Of a stretch of DNA of 64,000 nt, positions 37,243-46,195 are shown piece after piece. The stretch comes from JAGTVG01 sp963699805 (lineage in GTDB: Bacteria; Bacteroidota; Bacteroidia; Cytophagales; Cyclobacteriaceae). Below the pieces are notes generated by a model. That model searched no databases, was not told where the DNA came from, and was given only the letters and a program-made list of their open reading frames with translations. Both the position numbers and the translations under genes were made by a program. Where the stretch lies: contig CAVOVH010000005.1 in NCBI GenBank assembly GCA_963699805.1, forward strand, positions 620,001 to 684,000. The letters are read 5' to 3'. Position 1 is the first letter of the stretch. Every line of letters starts with the position of its first letter.

Positions 37243-40200
37243 CACTGGGGGTACTTTTACCGATTGTATTGCCCTGGATCCCGGGGATTATCTGTACCGG
37301 GTAAAAGTATTGAGCAAAAGCGCTTTACGGGGAAAAATTGTCCGAATCCTGGACCCTTCCTCCCTGACATTTTCTTCCTCCTGGGCCACCGATTCAGATA
37401 TATTTCAGAATTATCATTTCAGGATCCTCGGGCAGGATCTTGAAGATTCAAAAATTCAATCCCTGAAGCCTGGCAAAAAAATCATTCATCTTGACCGGAC
37501 AATTCTGTCTGAGGACCATAATGGTTCTGATTTTGAGATCTTCGCGAACGAGGAAGCCCCCTTGCTGGCGACCCGGATCGCGACAAAAACTTCCCTGTCC
37601 AGCCCTTTCCCTCCCCTGGAAATGAGATTGGGTTCAACCATAGGAACCAATGCACTTCTTGAACGGAAAGGAGCGAAAACTGCCTTGATCGTTACCCGGG
37701 GATTTAAAGATCTCCTGGTCATCGGAAACCAGCAACGGCCAGACATTTTCAGTCTTCATATCGAAAAACCGGATCCTCTTTATGAGGAAATCTTTGAGTT
37801 GGACGAACGGTTAAACAAGGATGGCTTTCCCCTGGTGATCCCTGATGAAAGATCGTTTCGGAATATTTATGAAAATCTGGAACAAAAAGGAATTGAATCG
37901 GTGGCGATTTCTTTTTTACATAGTTATCAGAACCAGGCACATGAAAAAAAACTGAAATCTTTCCTTGAACAAAAGAATCACTGGTTCATTACCACTTCCT
38001 CAGAAATTGCCCCCGTCATCCATTATCTGAATAGAACCGAAACCTGTGTGGTGAATGCTTATCTGGCACCGCGGGTAGAACGATATCTGGAAAAAGTAAA
38101 TCAGAAACTGGAGGAAGGATCCCTACGGATCATGACCAGTGCAGGTGGACTGGTAAATCATCAGTATTATCTTCCAAAGGACAGTCTATTCAGTGGACCT
38201 GCAGGTGGTGTGGTTGGCGCAGCCCAAGTAGGAAGAAAAGCAGGGATTAAAAACCTGCTTTCCTTTGACATGGGAGGCACCAGTACGGATGTAGCCCGTT
38301 ATGATGGAAAATTCGAATATCAGTATGAAACAAAGATCGGAGATTCCACCATAGTGAGCCCGTCTCTTAATATTGAAACAGTTGCCAGTGGAGGAGGGTC
38401 CATCTGCCAATTCGATGGCCATAAATTCTCTGTCGGACCTGAAAGTGCTGGTTCCTCGCCAGGGCCAGCCTGTTATGGGGAAGGAGGGCCTCTTACGATT
38501 ACGGATGTGAACTTGCTGCTGGGAAGGCTGGATGAGGAGAATTTTGGGATCCCGATAAACCGGTCAAAGTCTGAAAAAGCATTCATGGACCTCCTGGTAC
38601 CTGGAGAGAGAAAGAATTTGCCGATAGAAAAGGTTCTGTCGGGATTCATTCAGATCGTCAATGAAAAAATGGCCAATGCCATCCGGAAGATCTCTGTGAA
38701 TAAAGGATATGATCCAAGCCGGTATACCCTGGTATCTTTCGGAGGGGCCGGTGGGCAGCATGCAGTGGACCTGGCCAACATCCTGAATATCGATTCTATT
38801 TTGATATCCTACGACGCCAGCCTGCTGAGTGCCATGGGAATGGGACATGCCCATATTGAAAGGTTTGCCGTCAAACAGGTCCTTCAATCCCTGGAAGAAA
38901 TCCGCGTATCCATTCCTGCCATCGTACAGGATTGTGCCGAATCGGCCATCCGTGAATTGAAAAAGGAAAATATCCGATTAGCAAATATCGGGATTAGGGC
39001 TGTTCTTTTTTATATGAGATTCAAAGGACAGGAGACCACCTTGGAGGTGGAATATGATGGAAAGGATCTCCAATCAAAATTCAGGAAAGCCTATCTGAAA
39101 TTATATGGTCATTGGATATCCAACCGGTCCATTGAGGTAGAATCGATCAAGGTAATTGCCACAGACCGGTTTCCGGAAGAGCCAAGGAAAAGGGGAAAAA
39201 TAAAAGATTATAACCCGGAACCCGTAAAATTTCAGGAAGCCTTTATGGATGACCGATGGGAAAATATTCCAGTTTATCAATGGGAAAAATTAAAACCGGG
39301 GGCCACCCTGACAGGGCCCTGTTTACTCAATAGCGAGTTTACGACCGTGGTCATCAACAGAGGCTGGGACTTCAATATCAATAAATATTTCCAGGCCGTT
39401 GGGAAAAAACCTTACAATGGTGGCCCTTCCCAATCCGGCTCTACCCGGGAAAGCGGACAGTTGGATTCGATCAACCTGGAATTGTTCACCAACCGGTTTG
39501 CCGCGATTGCTGAAGAAATGGGCGCCTTGCTTAAAAGGACCTCCTTTTCCGTCAATATCAAGGAAAGGTTGGATTATTCCTGTGCCCTGCTCGATGAAAA
39601 AGGGGAATTGATCGTGAATGCACCGCATATTCCTGTTCACCTGGGGGGACTGGGATTGTGTGTCCGGCGCATGATGGATCGATTCGATTTTCAGCCGGAA
39701 GATGTGATCATTACCAATCATCCTGGTTTTGGCGGATCTCATTTACCCGATATTACTCTCGTGGCACCCGTATTTGATAATAGGGATAAACTGATCGGAT
39801 TTGTAGCCAACCGGGCCCATCATGCCGAAATTGGAGGAAAACGACCGGGATCCATGCCCCCGGATGCGGGAAATCTGGCGGAGGAAGGGAAGGTGATCTT
39901 CCCGGCCTATCTGAGAAAGGGCAAATCAGTTTACTGGACTGAAATTAAAAACCTGCTCTCGGAAGCCCCCTATCCCTCCCGGAGTATTGAGGAAAACCTG
40001 GCCGACCTGAATGGCGCCATGGCCTCGATTCAATCCGGCATTCAGTCATTGAAGAAACAGTGTTTGCTTCATGGCAGCGGGACGGTGAAACATTTTATGC
40101 AGGAACTGAAAAATTATGCCTGTGAAAGGTTGATGTCGAGTCTTCTGGTCAAGGACAAAAAGGAATGGATGGCGGAAGAACATCTTGACGATGGATCGGT

Positions 40201-41005
40201 CCTGAAAGTGGGAATACGATTGCAAAAACAGGAAATCGAGGTCGATTTTACAGGTTCTTCCCGTGTGCATCCCGGTAACCTGAATGCCACCCCGGCCATT
40301 GTAAGAAGTGCGGTGATTTATGTGCTACGCCTGATGATCCGGGAACCATTGCCACTCAATGAGGGGATCATGAAATATGTGAAGATCGGGTTGCCGGAAG
40401 GTTTCCTCAATCCCGGTTTTCCCGATGATCCTGGCTTATGCCCGGCGGTGGTGGGAGGGAATACGGAGACCAGCCAGCGGATCGTGGATACCTTGTTGAA
40501 AGCTTTGAATATGGCTGCCTGCAGCCAGGGGACCATGAATAATTTTGTATTCGGCAACCAGACGTTCAGTTATTACGAGACGATCTGTGGCGGAGTGGGC
40601 GCAATGGAAGGTTTTGATGGGGCGAGTGCGGTTCACCAGCATATGACCAACACCCGCATCACCGATCCGGAGATCCTGGAATTCCGTTACCCGGTCCGGC
40701 TGGATTTTTTTTATATCCGCGAAAATTCAGGTGGAAGAGGAAAGTGGCATGGAGGAAACGGAGTAACGAGAAAAATGTCCTTCCTGGCGCCTCTTGAAAT
40801 TACTTTGTTATCGCAACATCGGAAAGTAGCTCCTTATGGGATGCATGGAGGCGAGGTGGGTGCCGTTGGTGATCAATGGATCATCAGGCAAGATGGGAAA
40901 AAAGAATTCCTGAATGGGATCGATTCCGCGAAAGTGGAACTGGGTGATGCTGTGGTCATCCAGACACCGGGAGGCGGGGGTTGGGGAGCCTTGAATGATA
41001 AATGA
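37214..41005 (+). CDS. Fused hydantoinase/oxoprolinase (HyuA-HyuB, 5-oxoprolinase type)
   Basis: This 1263-residue protein joins both subunits of the hydantoinase/oxoprolinase family. The HyuA part (about 1-690) starts KIWVDTGGTFTDCIA, with GSTIGTNALLERKGAKTA and DMGGTSTDVARYDG as ATP-grasp/actin-like marks. The HyuB part (about 750-1263) contains RTSFSVNIKERLDYSC and NHPGFGGSHLPDITLV, and ends TPGGGGWG. The best-known fused enzyme hydrolyses 5-oxoproline to glutamate with ATP, but hydantoinases and acetone carboxylase-like enzymes share the fold. It starts within the last codons of the glycosyltransferase gene. Confidence 0.92.
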   Translation: MEKKWKIWVDTGGTFTDCIALDPGDYLYRVKVLSKSALRGKIVRILDPSSLTFSSSWATDSDIFQNYHFRILGQDLEDSKIQSLKPGKKIIHLDRTILSEDHNGSDFEIFANEEAPLLATRIATKTSLSSPFPPLEMRLGSTIGTNALLERKGAKTALIVTRGFKDLLVIGNQQRPDIFSLHIEKPDPLYEEIFELDERLNKDGFPLVIPDERSFRNIYENLEQKGIESVAISFLHSYQNQAHEKKLKSFLEQKNHWFITTSSEIAPVIHYLNRTETCVVNAYLAPRVERYLEKVNQKLEEGSLRIMTSAGGLVNHQYYLPKDSLFSGPAGGVVGAAQVGRKAGIKNLLSFDMGGTSTDVARYDGKFEYQYETKIGDSTIVSPSLNIETVASGGGSICQFDGHKFSVGPESAGSSPGPACYGEGGPLTITDVNLLLGRLDEENFGIPINRSKSEKAFMDLLVPGERKNLPIEKVLSGFIQIVNEKMANAIRKISVNKGYDPSRYTLVSFGGAGGQHAVDLANILNIDSILISYDASLLSAMGMGHAHIERFAVKQVLQSLEEIRVSIPAIVQDCAESAIRELKKENIRLANIGIRAVLFYMRFKGQETTLEVEYDGKDLQSKFRKAYLKLYGHWISNRSIEVESIKVIATDRFPEEPRKRGKIKDYNPEPVKFQEAFMDDRWENIPVYQWEKLKPGATLTGPCLLNSEFTTVVINRGWDFNINKYFQAVGKKPYNGGPSQSGSTRESGQLDSINLELFTNRFAAIAEEMGALLKRTSFSVNIKERLDYSCALLDEKGELIVNAPHIPVHLGGLGLCVRRMMDRFDFQPEDVIITNHPGFGGSHLPDITLVAPVFDNRDKLIGFVANRAHHAEIGGKRPGSMPPDAGNLAEEGKVIFPAYLRKGKSVYWTEIKNLLSEAPYPSRSIEENLADLNGAMASIQSGIQSLKKQCLLHGSGTVKHFMQELKNYACERLMSSLLVKDKKEWMAEEHLDDGSVLKVGIRLQKQEIEVDFTGSSRVHPGNLNATPAIVRSAVIYVLRLMIREPLPLNEGIMKYVKIGLPEGFLNPGFPDDPGLCPAVVGGNTETSQRIVDTLLKALNMAACSQGTMNNFVFGNQTFSYYETICGGVGAMEGFDGASAVHQHMTNTRITDPEILEFRYPVRLDFFYIRENSGGRGKWHGGNGVTRKMSFLAPLEITLLSQHRKVAPYGMHGGEVGAVGDQWIIRQDGKKEFLNGIDSAKVELGDAVVIQTPGGGGWGALNDK

Positions 41006-41288
41006 TGAATTAAGAATGATGAATTTTGAATCGTGTACGTTGTACGTCCCTGAAATAGGTTGACTGTTTAAAAACGATCAACACGTATTAAAATCAATCT
41101 CAACATAAATCATTTTTCATCCTGAGCTCCGCGAAGGATCTGAGCGGATATTTAATAAACCGTTTTTAAAAATTCACAGTTCGCGATGCTGACTTCCCAA
41201 ATCTCAGCGTAAAAAGTATAATTTGTGGAGTATATCCTTTATGATTATTAAATTGAAAACCTAAGAATATTTTCAAGAAATTAATGCA

Positions 41289-42569
41289 ATGGAAAGAAGG
41301 AAATTCCTGAAAAATGCCGTGCTCATCGGTGGGACGGCCATGGCAACCTCCATGATGGGTTGTAAAGAAATACAAGATTCAAAAAAAAATACAACCTTTG
41401 GTCCCATCAATCAGCAATCGGAAAGGCTGGCGATCGCTATGTGGGATTTCAGCTGGATCCTGCGCCATCATCGGTACGGTGAATTTGAAAACTGGGACCG
41501 GGTACTGGAAGGTCTCTCGAAACGTGGTTATAACGCGATCCGGATCGATGCCATGCCCCAGTTTATTGTTTCTTATCCAGATGGAGTGGTTAAGAATGAA
41601 TTCAGGTGTGTCAAGGAGGGATGGACACCTTCCCTCTGGGGAAATGATTACACCACCACGATCCGGCCAAAAGAAGCATTGCTGGAATTTTTACCCAGGT
41701 GCAGGGAATACGGGATCAGGGTGGGCCTGGCTTCCTGGTTCCTGCGGCATGGGGCTGGCCGGGAAGATATTTTTATGGAAGAAGGCGGATTATACAGGGC
41801 CTGGTATGAAACCTTGGATTTTTTAGATAAACACGGGCTTCTCGATGACATTCTTTATGTGGATCTGTTAAATGAGTACCCATTCTGGCACGGTTATGAC
41901 TGGCTCAGGAAGGGACTGGATGACCGTAGCGATATCCGGATGTTCAAACTCAACAATCCCCAGGCCAATGTCCCTGAGTTTGAAAATACCAAAAACGAAA
42001 AATTCAATCTGCTGCAGAAATCATTTTACAATGAATTTGCCAGTGAACTGATCAAGAAATTAAAAGATCATTTTCCAAAACTGGATTTTTTCGTTTCATT
42101 GGATTCCGGGATGGCCTTAAAAGACATGGATATGTCGAAATTTTCAGCGCTGGATTATCATATCTGGTTTGCTCACCATGGAAGTATTCCGGGGCTTGGA
42201 GAGATTGGCAGCCGGGATCAGACGCTTGAATTAAATCAAATCTATGCCAACCTGTTGAGCTATTGGGGTGAAAATAAAGCGGAACTTGTTCAATGGATGG
42301 GCAACCGTTTAAAAATGATTTCCGAAACAGCGGCCAATCAGGGCATCCCCTGTGGCAATACTGAAGGATGGGGACCCATATCCTGGTTCGATCACCCCGA
42401 ACTCGATTGGGAGTGGGTAAAGACATCCGCAGAGATCTGCATTGATCTGGCCCTTCAGCATGAAAATTATAAATTTCTATGCACCTCCAATTTTACCCAC
42501 CCACAGTTCCGTGGGATCTGGGATGAGGTGGAATGGCATCAGAAAATGACCAGCAGAATCAGAGGCTGA
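41289..42569 (+). CDS. Cellulase-like (TIM-barrel) secreted protein
   Basis: The 426-residue product begins MERRKFLKNAVLIGGTAMATSMMGC, a twin-arginine-like signal with a lipobox Cys near residue 25. The body is a (beta/alpha)8 barrel of the sugar-binding cellulase-like family: RGYNAIRIDAMP, ILYVDLLNEYPFWHG (candidate acid/base Glu) and CGNTEGWGPISW (candidate nucleophile Glu). Substrate is unknown; no carbohydrate-binding module or SusCD pair is adjacent. It has 284 bp upstream without a gene. Confidence 0.85.
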   Translation: MERRKFLKNAVLIGGTAMATSMMGCKEIQDSKKNTTFGPINQQSERLAIAMWDFSWILRHHRYGEFENWDRVLEGLSKRGYNAIRIDAMPQFIVSYPDGVVKNEFRCVKEGWTPSLWGNDYTTTIRPKEALLEFLPRCREYGIRVGLASWFLRHGAGREDIFMEEGGLYRAWYETLDFLDKHGLLDDILYVDLLNEYPFWHGYDWLRKGLDDRSDIRMFKLNNPQANVPEFENTKNEKFNLLQKSFYNEFASELIKKLKDHFPKLDFFVSLDSGMALKDMDMSKFSALDYHIWFAHHGSIPGLGEIGSRDQTLELNQIYANLLSYWGENKAELVQWMGNRLKMISETAANQGIPCGNTEGWGPISWFDHPELDWEWVKTSAEICIDLALQHENYKFLCTSNFTHPQFRGIWDEVEWHQKMTSRIRG

Positions 42570-42663
42570 TCAGAAAATAATGTCCATAATTTATATGGAA
42601 TGTCATTCGGTTATAATCCTTAAATGGGTGATTCCTTTTTCTCTTTTAACCGAAAAAAGGAAT

Positions 42664-42750
42664 ACACAAATCCACGAATTAGCTAATGCCCGAATACACA
42701 AATACCCGAATCCACGAATCCACGATTCCACAAATCCACAAATCCACAGC
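42664..42750. repeat. Degenerate tandem repeat of about 9 bp
   Basis: Units such as AATCCACGA, AATACCCGA, ATTCCACAA and AATCCACAA recur about nine times without spacers. The pattern ends 1 bp before the LytTR stop codon. This is a slippage-type repeat, not a CRISPR array. Confidence 0.7.
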
Positions 42751-43455
42751 TTAGTCCTTTCTGGCTTTTAATTTTTCCATCAAATTATCCTTATAGGTCA
42801 GGCCAATGGGAAGAAACTGGTCACCAATCCTCACCTGGTTGCCTTCAAGAAATTGGATGGACAGGGTGGATACGATATAAGATTTATGGATCCTGATAAA
42901 CTGGCTGCCCAATATAGATTCAAGGTTTTTCATCGTCTCAGCGGCAATGATCACCTTATCTTTCGTAAAAACTTTTACATAATCCCCCCATGATTGAATA
43001 TAGAGAATATCCCCTTCATTGATTTTATAGATTTTTTTATCGGATTTAAGTACGAGAAATCCTCCGCCTTTATCCTGAACCACGGAATGCTTCATCTTAG
43101 CTTGTTCCCGGGCTTTGTTTACCGCCTTCAAAAAACGTTCAAATGCTACGGGTTTTACCAGATAATCCACTGCATCCACTTCAAAGCCTTCCACCGCATA
43201 TTCCGGGTAAGCGGTAGTGAAAATGATCATAGGCGTTTTTTCCATTGATTTGGCAAACTTGATCCCCGAAAGTTTTGGCATGTTGATATCGAGGAAAATA
43301 AGGTCCACCTTTTCTTCATGAAGCTTCTCCATGGCCTCCAGGGCATTAAAACAAACCCCTTTCAGATCCAGCCATGGAATTTCCTTCACAAATTCCCGGA
43401 TCACATCCTGTGACAAAGGCTCATCATCCACGATAAGACAGCTGATCTGATTCAT
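42751..43455 (-). CDS. LytTR-family response regulator
   Basis: The 234-residue protein has a receiver domain (1-120) with the acidic pocket DDE at 10-12 and the phospho-acceptor D56 (LIFLDINMP), and a C-terminal LytTR DNA-binding domain (about 135-232) with IYKINEGDILYIQSWGDY and FIRIHKSYIVS. It overlaps the LytS-like kinase gene by 4 bp and is the output partner of that kinase. Targets are unknown. Confidence 0.94.
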   Translation of the reverse strand: MNQISCLIVDDEPLSQDVIREFVKEIPWLDLKGVCFNALEAMEKLHEEKVDLIFLDINMPKLSGIKFAKSMEKTPMIIFTTAYPEYAVEGFEVDAVDYLVKPVAFERFLKAVNKAREQAKMKHSVVQDKGGGFLVLKSDKKIYKINEGDILYIQSWGDYVKVFTKDKVIIAAETMKNLESILGSQFIRIHKSYIVSTLSIQFLEGNQVRIGDQFLPIGLTYKDNLMEKLKARKD

Positions 43456-44495
43456 AATTGAAGGACCAAACGGACCATAAATTTATCATTATTGTCGGAA
43501 ATAGCCAGCTCATGTTTCCCAGGATACATCAGTTCCAGCCTTCTTTTTGCATTTTCAAGGCCAAGCCCCTTATATTTATCCTGCTCTACATCATCAGAAA
43601 CACCTTTATTATTTTCTATTTTAAAATCAATTTCATCCTCCCTCACATTGATATTGATCCGGATAAATTGAAGCTGTATATCTCCTTTGATTCCATGCTT
43701 GAAAGCATTTTCAATAAATACAACCAATATCAATGGGGCAATTTTCTGGTTATTTACCACGCCTTGTACAGTAAATTCCACTAAATCGGGATTCTGGATC
43801 CGCAGTTTTTGTAGATCAATATAATTATAAATGAATTCAAGCTCATTTTGTATATCAACAAATTTTTCATTCGATTCATAGATCATGTACCGTAGTACAT
43901 CCGATAGTTTTAAGATTACGGAAGGTGTATCTTTTGATTGTTTCAAGGCCAGGGAATATATCGTATTTAAACTATTGAATAAAAAATGCGGATTCACCTG
44001 AGCCTTTAGTGCTTTCAGTTCATTTTGGATTTTCTCCTTTTCAGCTTCAGCCAATTTTTTCTTGGATTCGAGCAGCTCAAACCAATATTTTGATAACATG
44101 AAAAGGGTCGTCAGCCCGATATATATTACAAAATACTTTAGCAATTCGACATAGCTGTAAAAAGTGATCAGGTAGTAATCAGGGAAAAGAATTTCAGACA
44201 GAATATCAAATGTGAAGACATGTAATCCATAAAATAACAGGAAAAGTGCGGCTAAACCAATAATATAAATCAGGTAGTGCTGTTTATCCAGGAATTTTGG
44301 AATAAGGAGATAGAGGTTGATATAAACCGAAGTAATGATGCTTACATGAAAAAGTGCCGTAAAAATGTAATCTATCAATGATACATCATTTGATATAGAG
44401 AAATGCTGAAGCAGAATGTAGAAGGAAAGGATCCAGAACAGGCTATGGAGGAAAACCCTGTTCTGGATAACCTTTTTAAATAGGTTCAACATCAT
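43452..44495 (-). CDS. LytS/YehU-type sensor histidine kinase
   Basis: The 347-residue kinase has four predicted transmembrane helices (about 12-30, 40-65, 76-95, 117-137) and then the His_kinase domain with QVNPHFLFNSLNTIYSL (phospho-accepting His near 171), a short linker, and a C-terminal ATPase domain (VFIENAFKHGI, YKGLGLENAKRRL). It is coupled to the LytTR regulator by a 4-bp overlap and lies 3 bp downstream of a lipoprotein gene. No extracellular sensor domain is seen, so a membrane partner may give the signal. Confidence 0.94.
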   Translation of the reverse strand: MMLNLFKKVIQNRVFLHSLFWILSFYILLQHFSISNDVSLIDYIFTALFHVSIITSVYINLYLLIPKFLDKQHYLIYIIGLAALFLLFYGLHVFTFDILSEILFPDYYLITFYSYVELLKYFVIYIGLTTLFMLSKYWFELLESKKKLAEAEKEKIQNELKALKAQVNPHFLFNSLNTIYSLALKQSKDTPSVILKLSDVLRYMIYESNEKFVDIQNELEFIYNYIDLQKLRIQNPDLVEFTVQGVVNNQKIAPLILVVFIENAFKHGIKGDIQLQFIRININVREDEIDFKIENNKGVSDDVEQDKYKGLGLENAKRRLELMYPGKHELAISDNNDKFMVRLVLQL

Positions 44496-44498
44496 TTA

Positions 44499-45092
44499 CT
44501 ATTTTATTTTTTCAAATTCAGAAGGCTCATCGAAGGCTTCTTTATCATCAGCATACTTACTGATAAATCGTTTCAGTTCATCGGTAGATGCAGTAATCAC
44601 GATATAATCTTCAAACATCTCATGTTTAATCCTTATCCGGTTCTGTTCAAAAAGTTTCTTCATATGATCCAATTCAAAGATATACAAAACAAGCCGTTGA
44701 TCCTCCCATTCGATTTTCAGGAATGAATGGGCCGGGATAAAATTTCTGAAAAGGTAAAAACCTTCATCTTTTTCTCCTTCATAATATGGGTATAGATCCA
44801 TAAAATAATGATCTCCAACTTGCAAGAGACCCACCTCAAACGATACAGTATCCAGATCAATATTTTCTCCTTCCTTCTGTTGCTCTTCCATGTACCTGAA
44901 CAGATATTTTTTATCTTTCAACTTTTCAAAAGATACATATTCATCCCCCTCTTCTGTATCCTGCCATAATCCAAGCAATTGTGGCTCTTCCAGTAAATCT
45001 TCTTCCTCATACAAAGGATGAAGCGAAAAAATAGTACATGATTGAAAAACAATCATCAATCCTATTATCAATAAGCTTAAAACCTTTTTCAT
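44499..45092 (-). CDS. Lipoprotein of unknown function in the LytS/LytTR operon
   Basis: The 197-residue product has a lipoprotein signal with lipobox IVFQSC (Cys19) and begins TIFSLHPLYEEEDL after it. The mature part is acidic with alternating aromatic and charged residues; no known domain is recognised, but the opening HPLYEEEDLLEEPQLLGLW resembles short lipocalin-like lipoproteins. Its stop is 3 bp before the kinase ATG, so lipoprotein, LytS and LytTR are almost certainly one transcript. It may be the sensor or target of the system. Confidence 0.8.
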   Translation of the reverse strand: MKKVLSLLIIGLMIVFQSCTIFSLHPLYEEEDLLEEPQLLGLWQDTEEGDEYVSFEKLKDKKYLFRYMEEQQKEGENIDLDTVSFEVGLLQVGDHYFMDLYPYYEGEKDEGFYLFRNFIPAHSFLKIEWEDQRLVLYIFELDHMKKLFEQNRIRIKHEMFEDYIVITASTDELKRFISKYADDKEAFDEPSEFEKIK

Positions 45093-45209
45093 GATTTATA
45101 TTTTTTGTTTGATACCGGAAAATTGGATGAAAAATAATGGATCCACAAAAAATATCGATGAACACCATAAAAATCGGGATCAACCATAAATTTCTAACGA
45201 GAAATTGAT

Positions 45210-46037
45210 CTATTTTTTACAAATTTTACTTAAAACCTGTACATTCAGATACCCGTATCCCCCGTCGAAGGAATGCTGCCATCCATCCTTTTTCAAGTAC
45301 CGTATGATATACCGGTTTAATAAACCATGGGCCACCAGTACCACCCGTTTTTCCTTGTTGGCAAGTTGGCCCAGTCTGGCTGCTACCTCCCTGGATCTGT
45401 CTTTCTGCTGGGAAAGGCTGGGAACCTGAGAGGAATGAAGACCTGCCATCCAGACGAGTCTTGAAGACACCCTCCAGAATTTCAAGGGTAACCGGATCCA
45501 GGGTAAAGGAATGATTTCATTCTTGAATTCCACAAAGGAAGAATCATAAATGATATCAAACTGATCGCCGAAGAGTTGCTCGGCAGTCGATTTTGCTCTT
45601 TGCAATGGACTGCAGTAAACGTGAAGGATCTCTCCCGGTTGGATGGATACTGGAGCATGATCAACATAATAAACGCCCACGGTATCATAGGCATCCACAA
45701 AATTACTGGCCTCGTAAAAGTAGAACCACCCTTTTGTGTCGATTATGGGATCACCGTGACGAATGAGCATGATCTGGATCACTTCAAGATTATTATCCAG
45801 ATGAAGGTCGTTTTTATTGATAAATTTTAAGGGAGGATTGTATGAATTATCCGATTTCTCAAAACCATCATAGAACCGAATGATTTCCTCGTAAAATTCT
45901 TTTTGTGCCTGACTATTGAATGAAATCAACCAGCCGGTAATAATTAAAATATAGTATCGGAAAATAAATTTCACAATGATTTTTGTTATCGGGATACCAA
46001 TAAAGCGATTTTTCGGATAATAACATGAAATTGTCAA
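45210..46037 (-). CDS. Histidine phosphatase family protein, secreted
   Basis: The 275-residue frame holds a histidine phosphatase domain: the phospho-acceptor motif LIRHGDP, CSPLQRAKSTAEQLF and the distal LVAHGLLNRYIIRYL. The N-terminus contains a signal peptide (IFRYYILIITGWLISFNSQAQ) preceded by about 20 polar residues, so a GTG near 45974 is a more likely start than the ATG at 46037. Substrate is unknown. It lies 117 bp upstream of the lipoprotein-LytS operon on the same strand. Confidence 0.85.
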   Translation of the reverse strand: MTISCYYPKNRFIGIPITKIIVKFIFRYYILIITGWLISFNSQAQKEFYEEIIRFYDGFEKSDNSYNPPLKFINKNDLHLDNNLEVIQIMLIRHGDPIIDTKGWFYFYEASNFVDAYDTVGVYYVDHAPVSIQPGEILHVYCSPLQRAKSTAEQLFGDQFDIIYDSSFVEFKNEIIPLPWIRLPLKFWRVSSRLVWMAGLHSSQVPSLSQQKDRSREVAARLGQLANKEKRVVLVAHGLLNRYIIRYLKKDGWQHSFDGGYGYLNVQVLSKICKK

Positions 46038-46087
46038 ATAAAACTGATTTTATGACATTTACCCATATTTTTTAGGCCCTTATTATA

Positions 46088-46095
46088 TAACTTTG
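46088..46095 (+). promoter_or_regulatory. ppdK: Possible -7 box of the ppdK promoter
   Basis: TAACTTTG matches TAnnTTTG about 100 bp before the ppdK ATG. The -33 region is T-rich but has no clean TTTG at the right distance, so confidence is moderate. Confidence 0.45.
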
Positions 46096-46195
46096 TCGCT
46101 CCATTTCCGGGGGATTTTCAAATGAAAATCTTTCCTCCGGTCAAAAAATTGAATCAATACTTTTTTAGAATTTTTTTAATTAAAAATAAGTTCTT

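Noticed and set aside
42664..42750. Short repeats resembling a CRISPR array
   Set aside because: Units are about 9 bp, degenerate and have no spacers of constant length; no cas genes are present.
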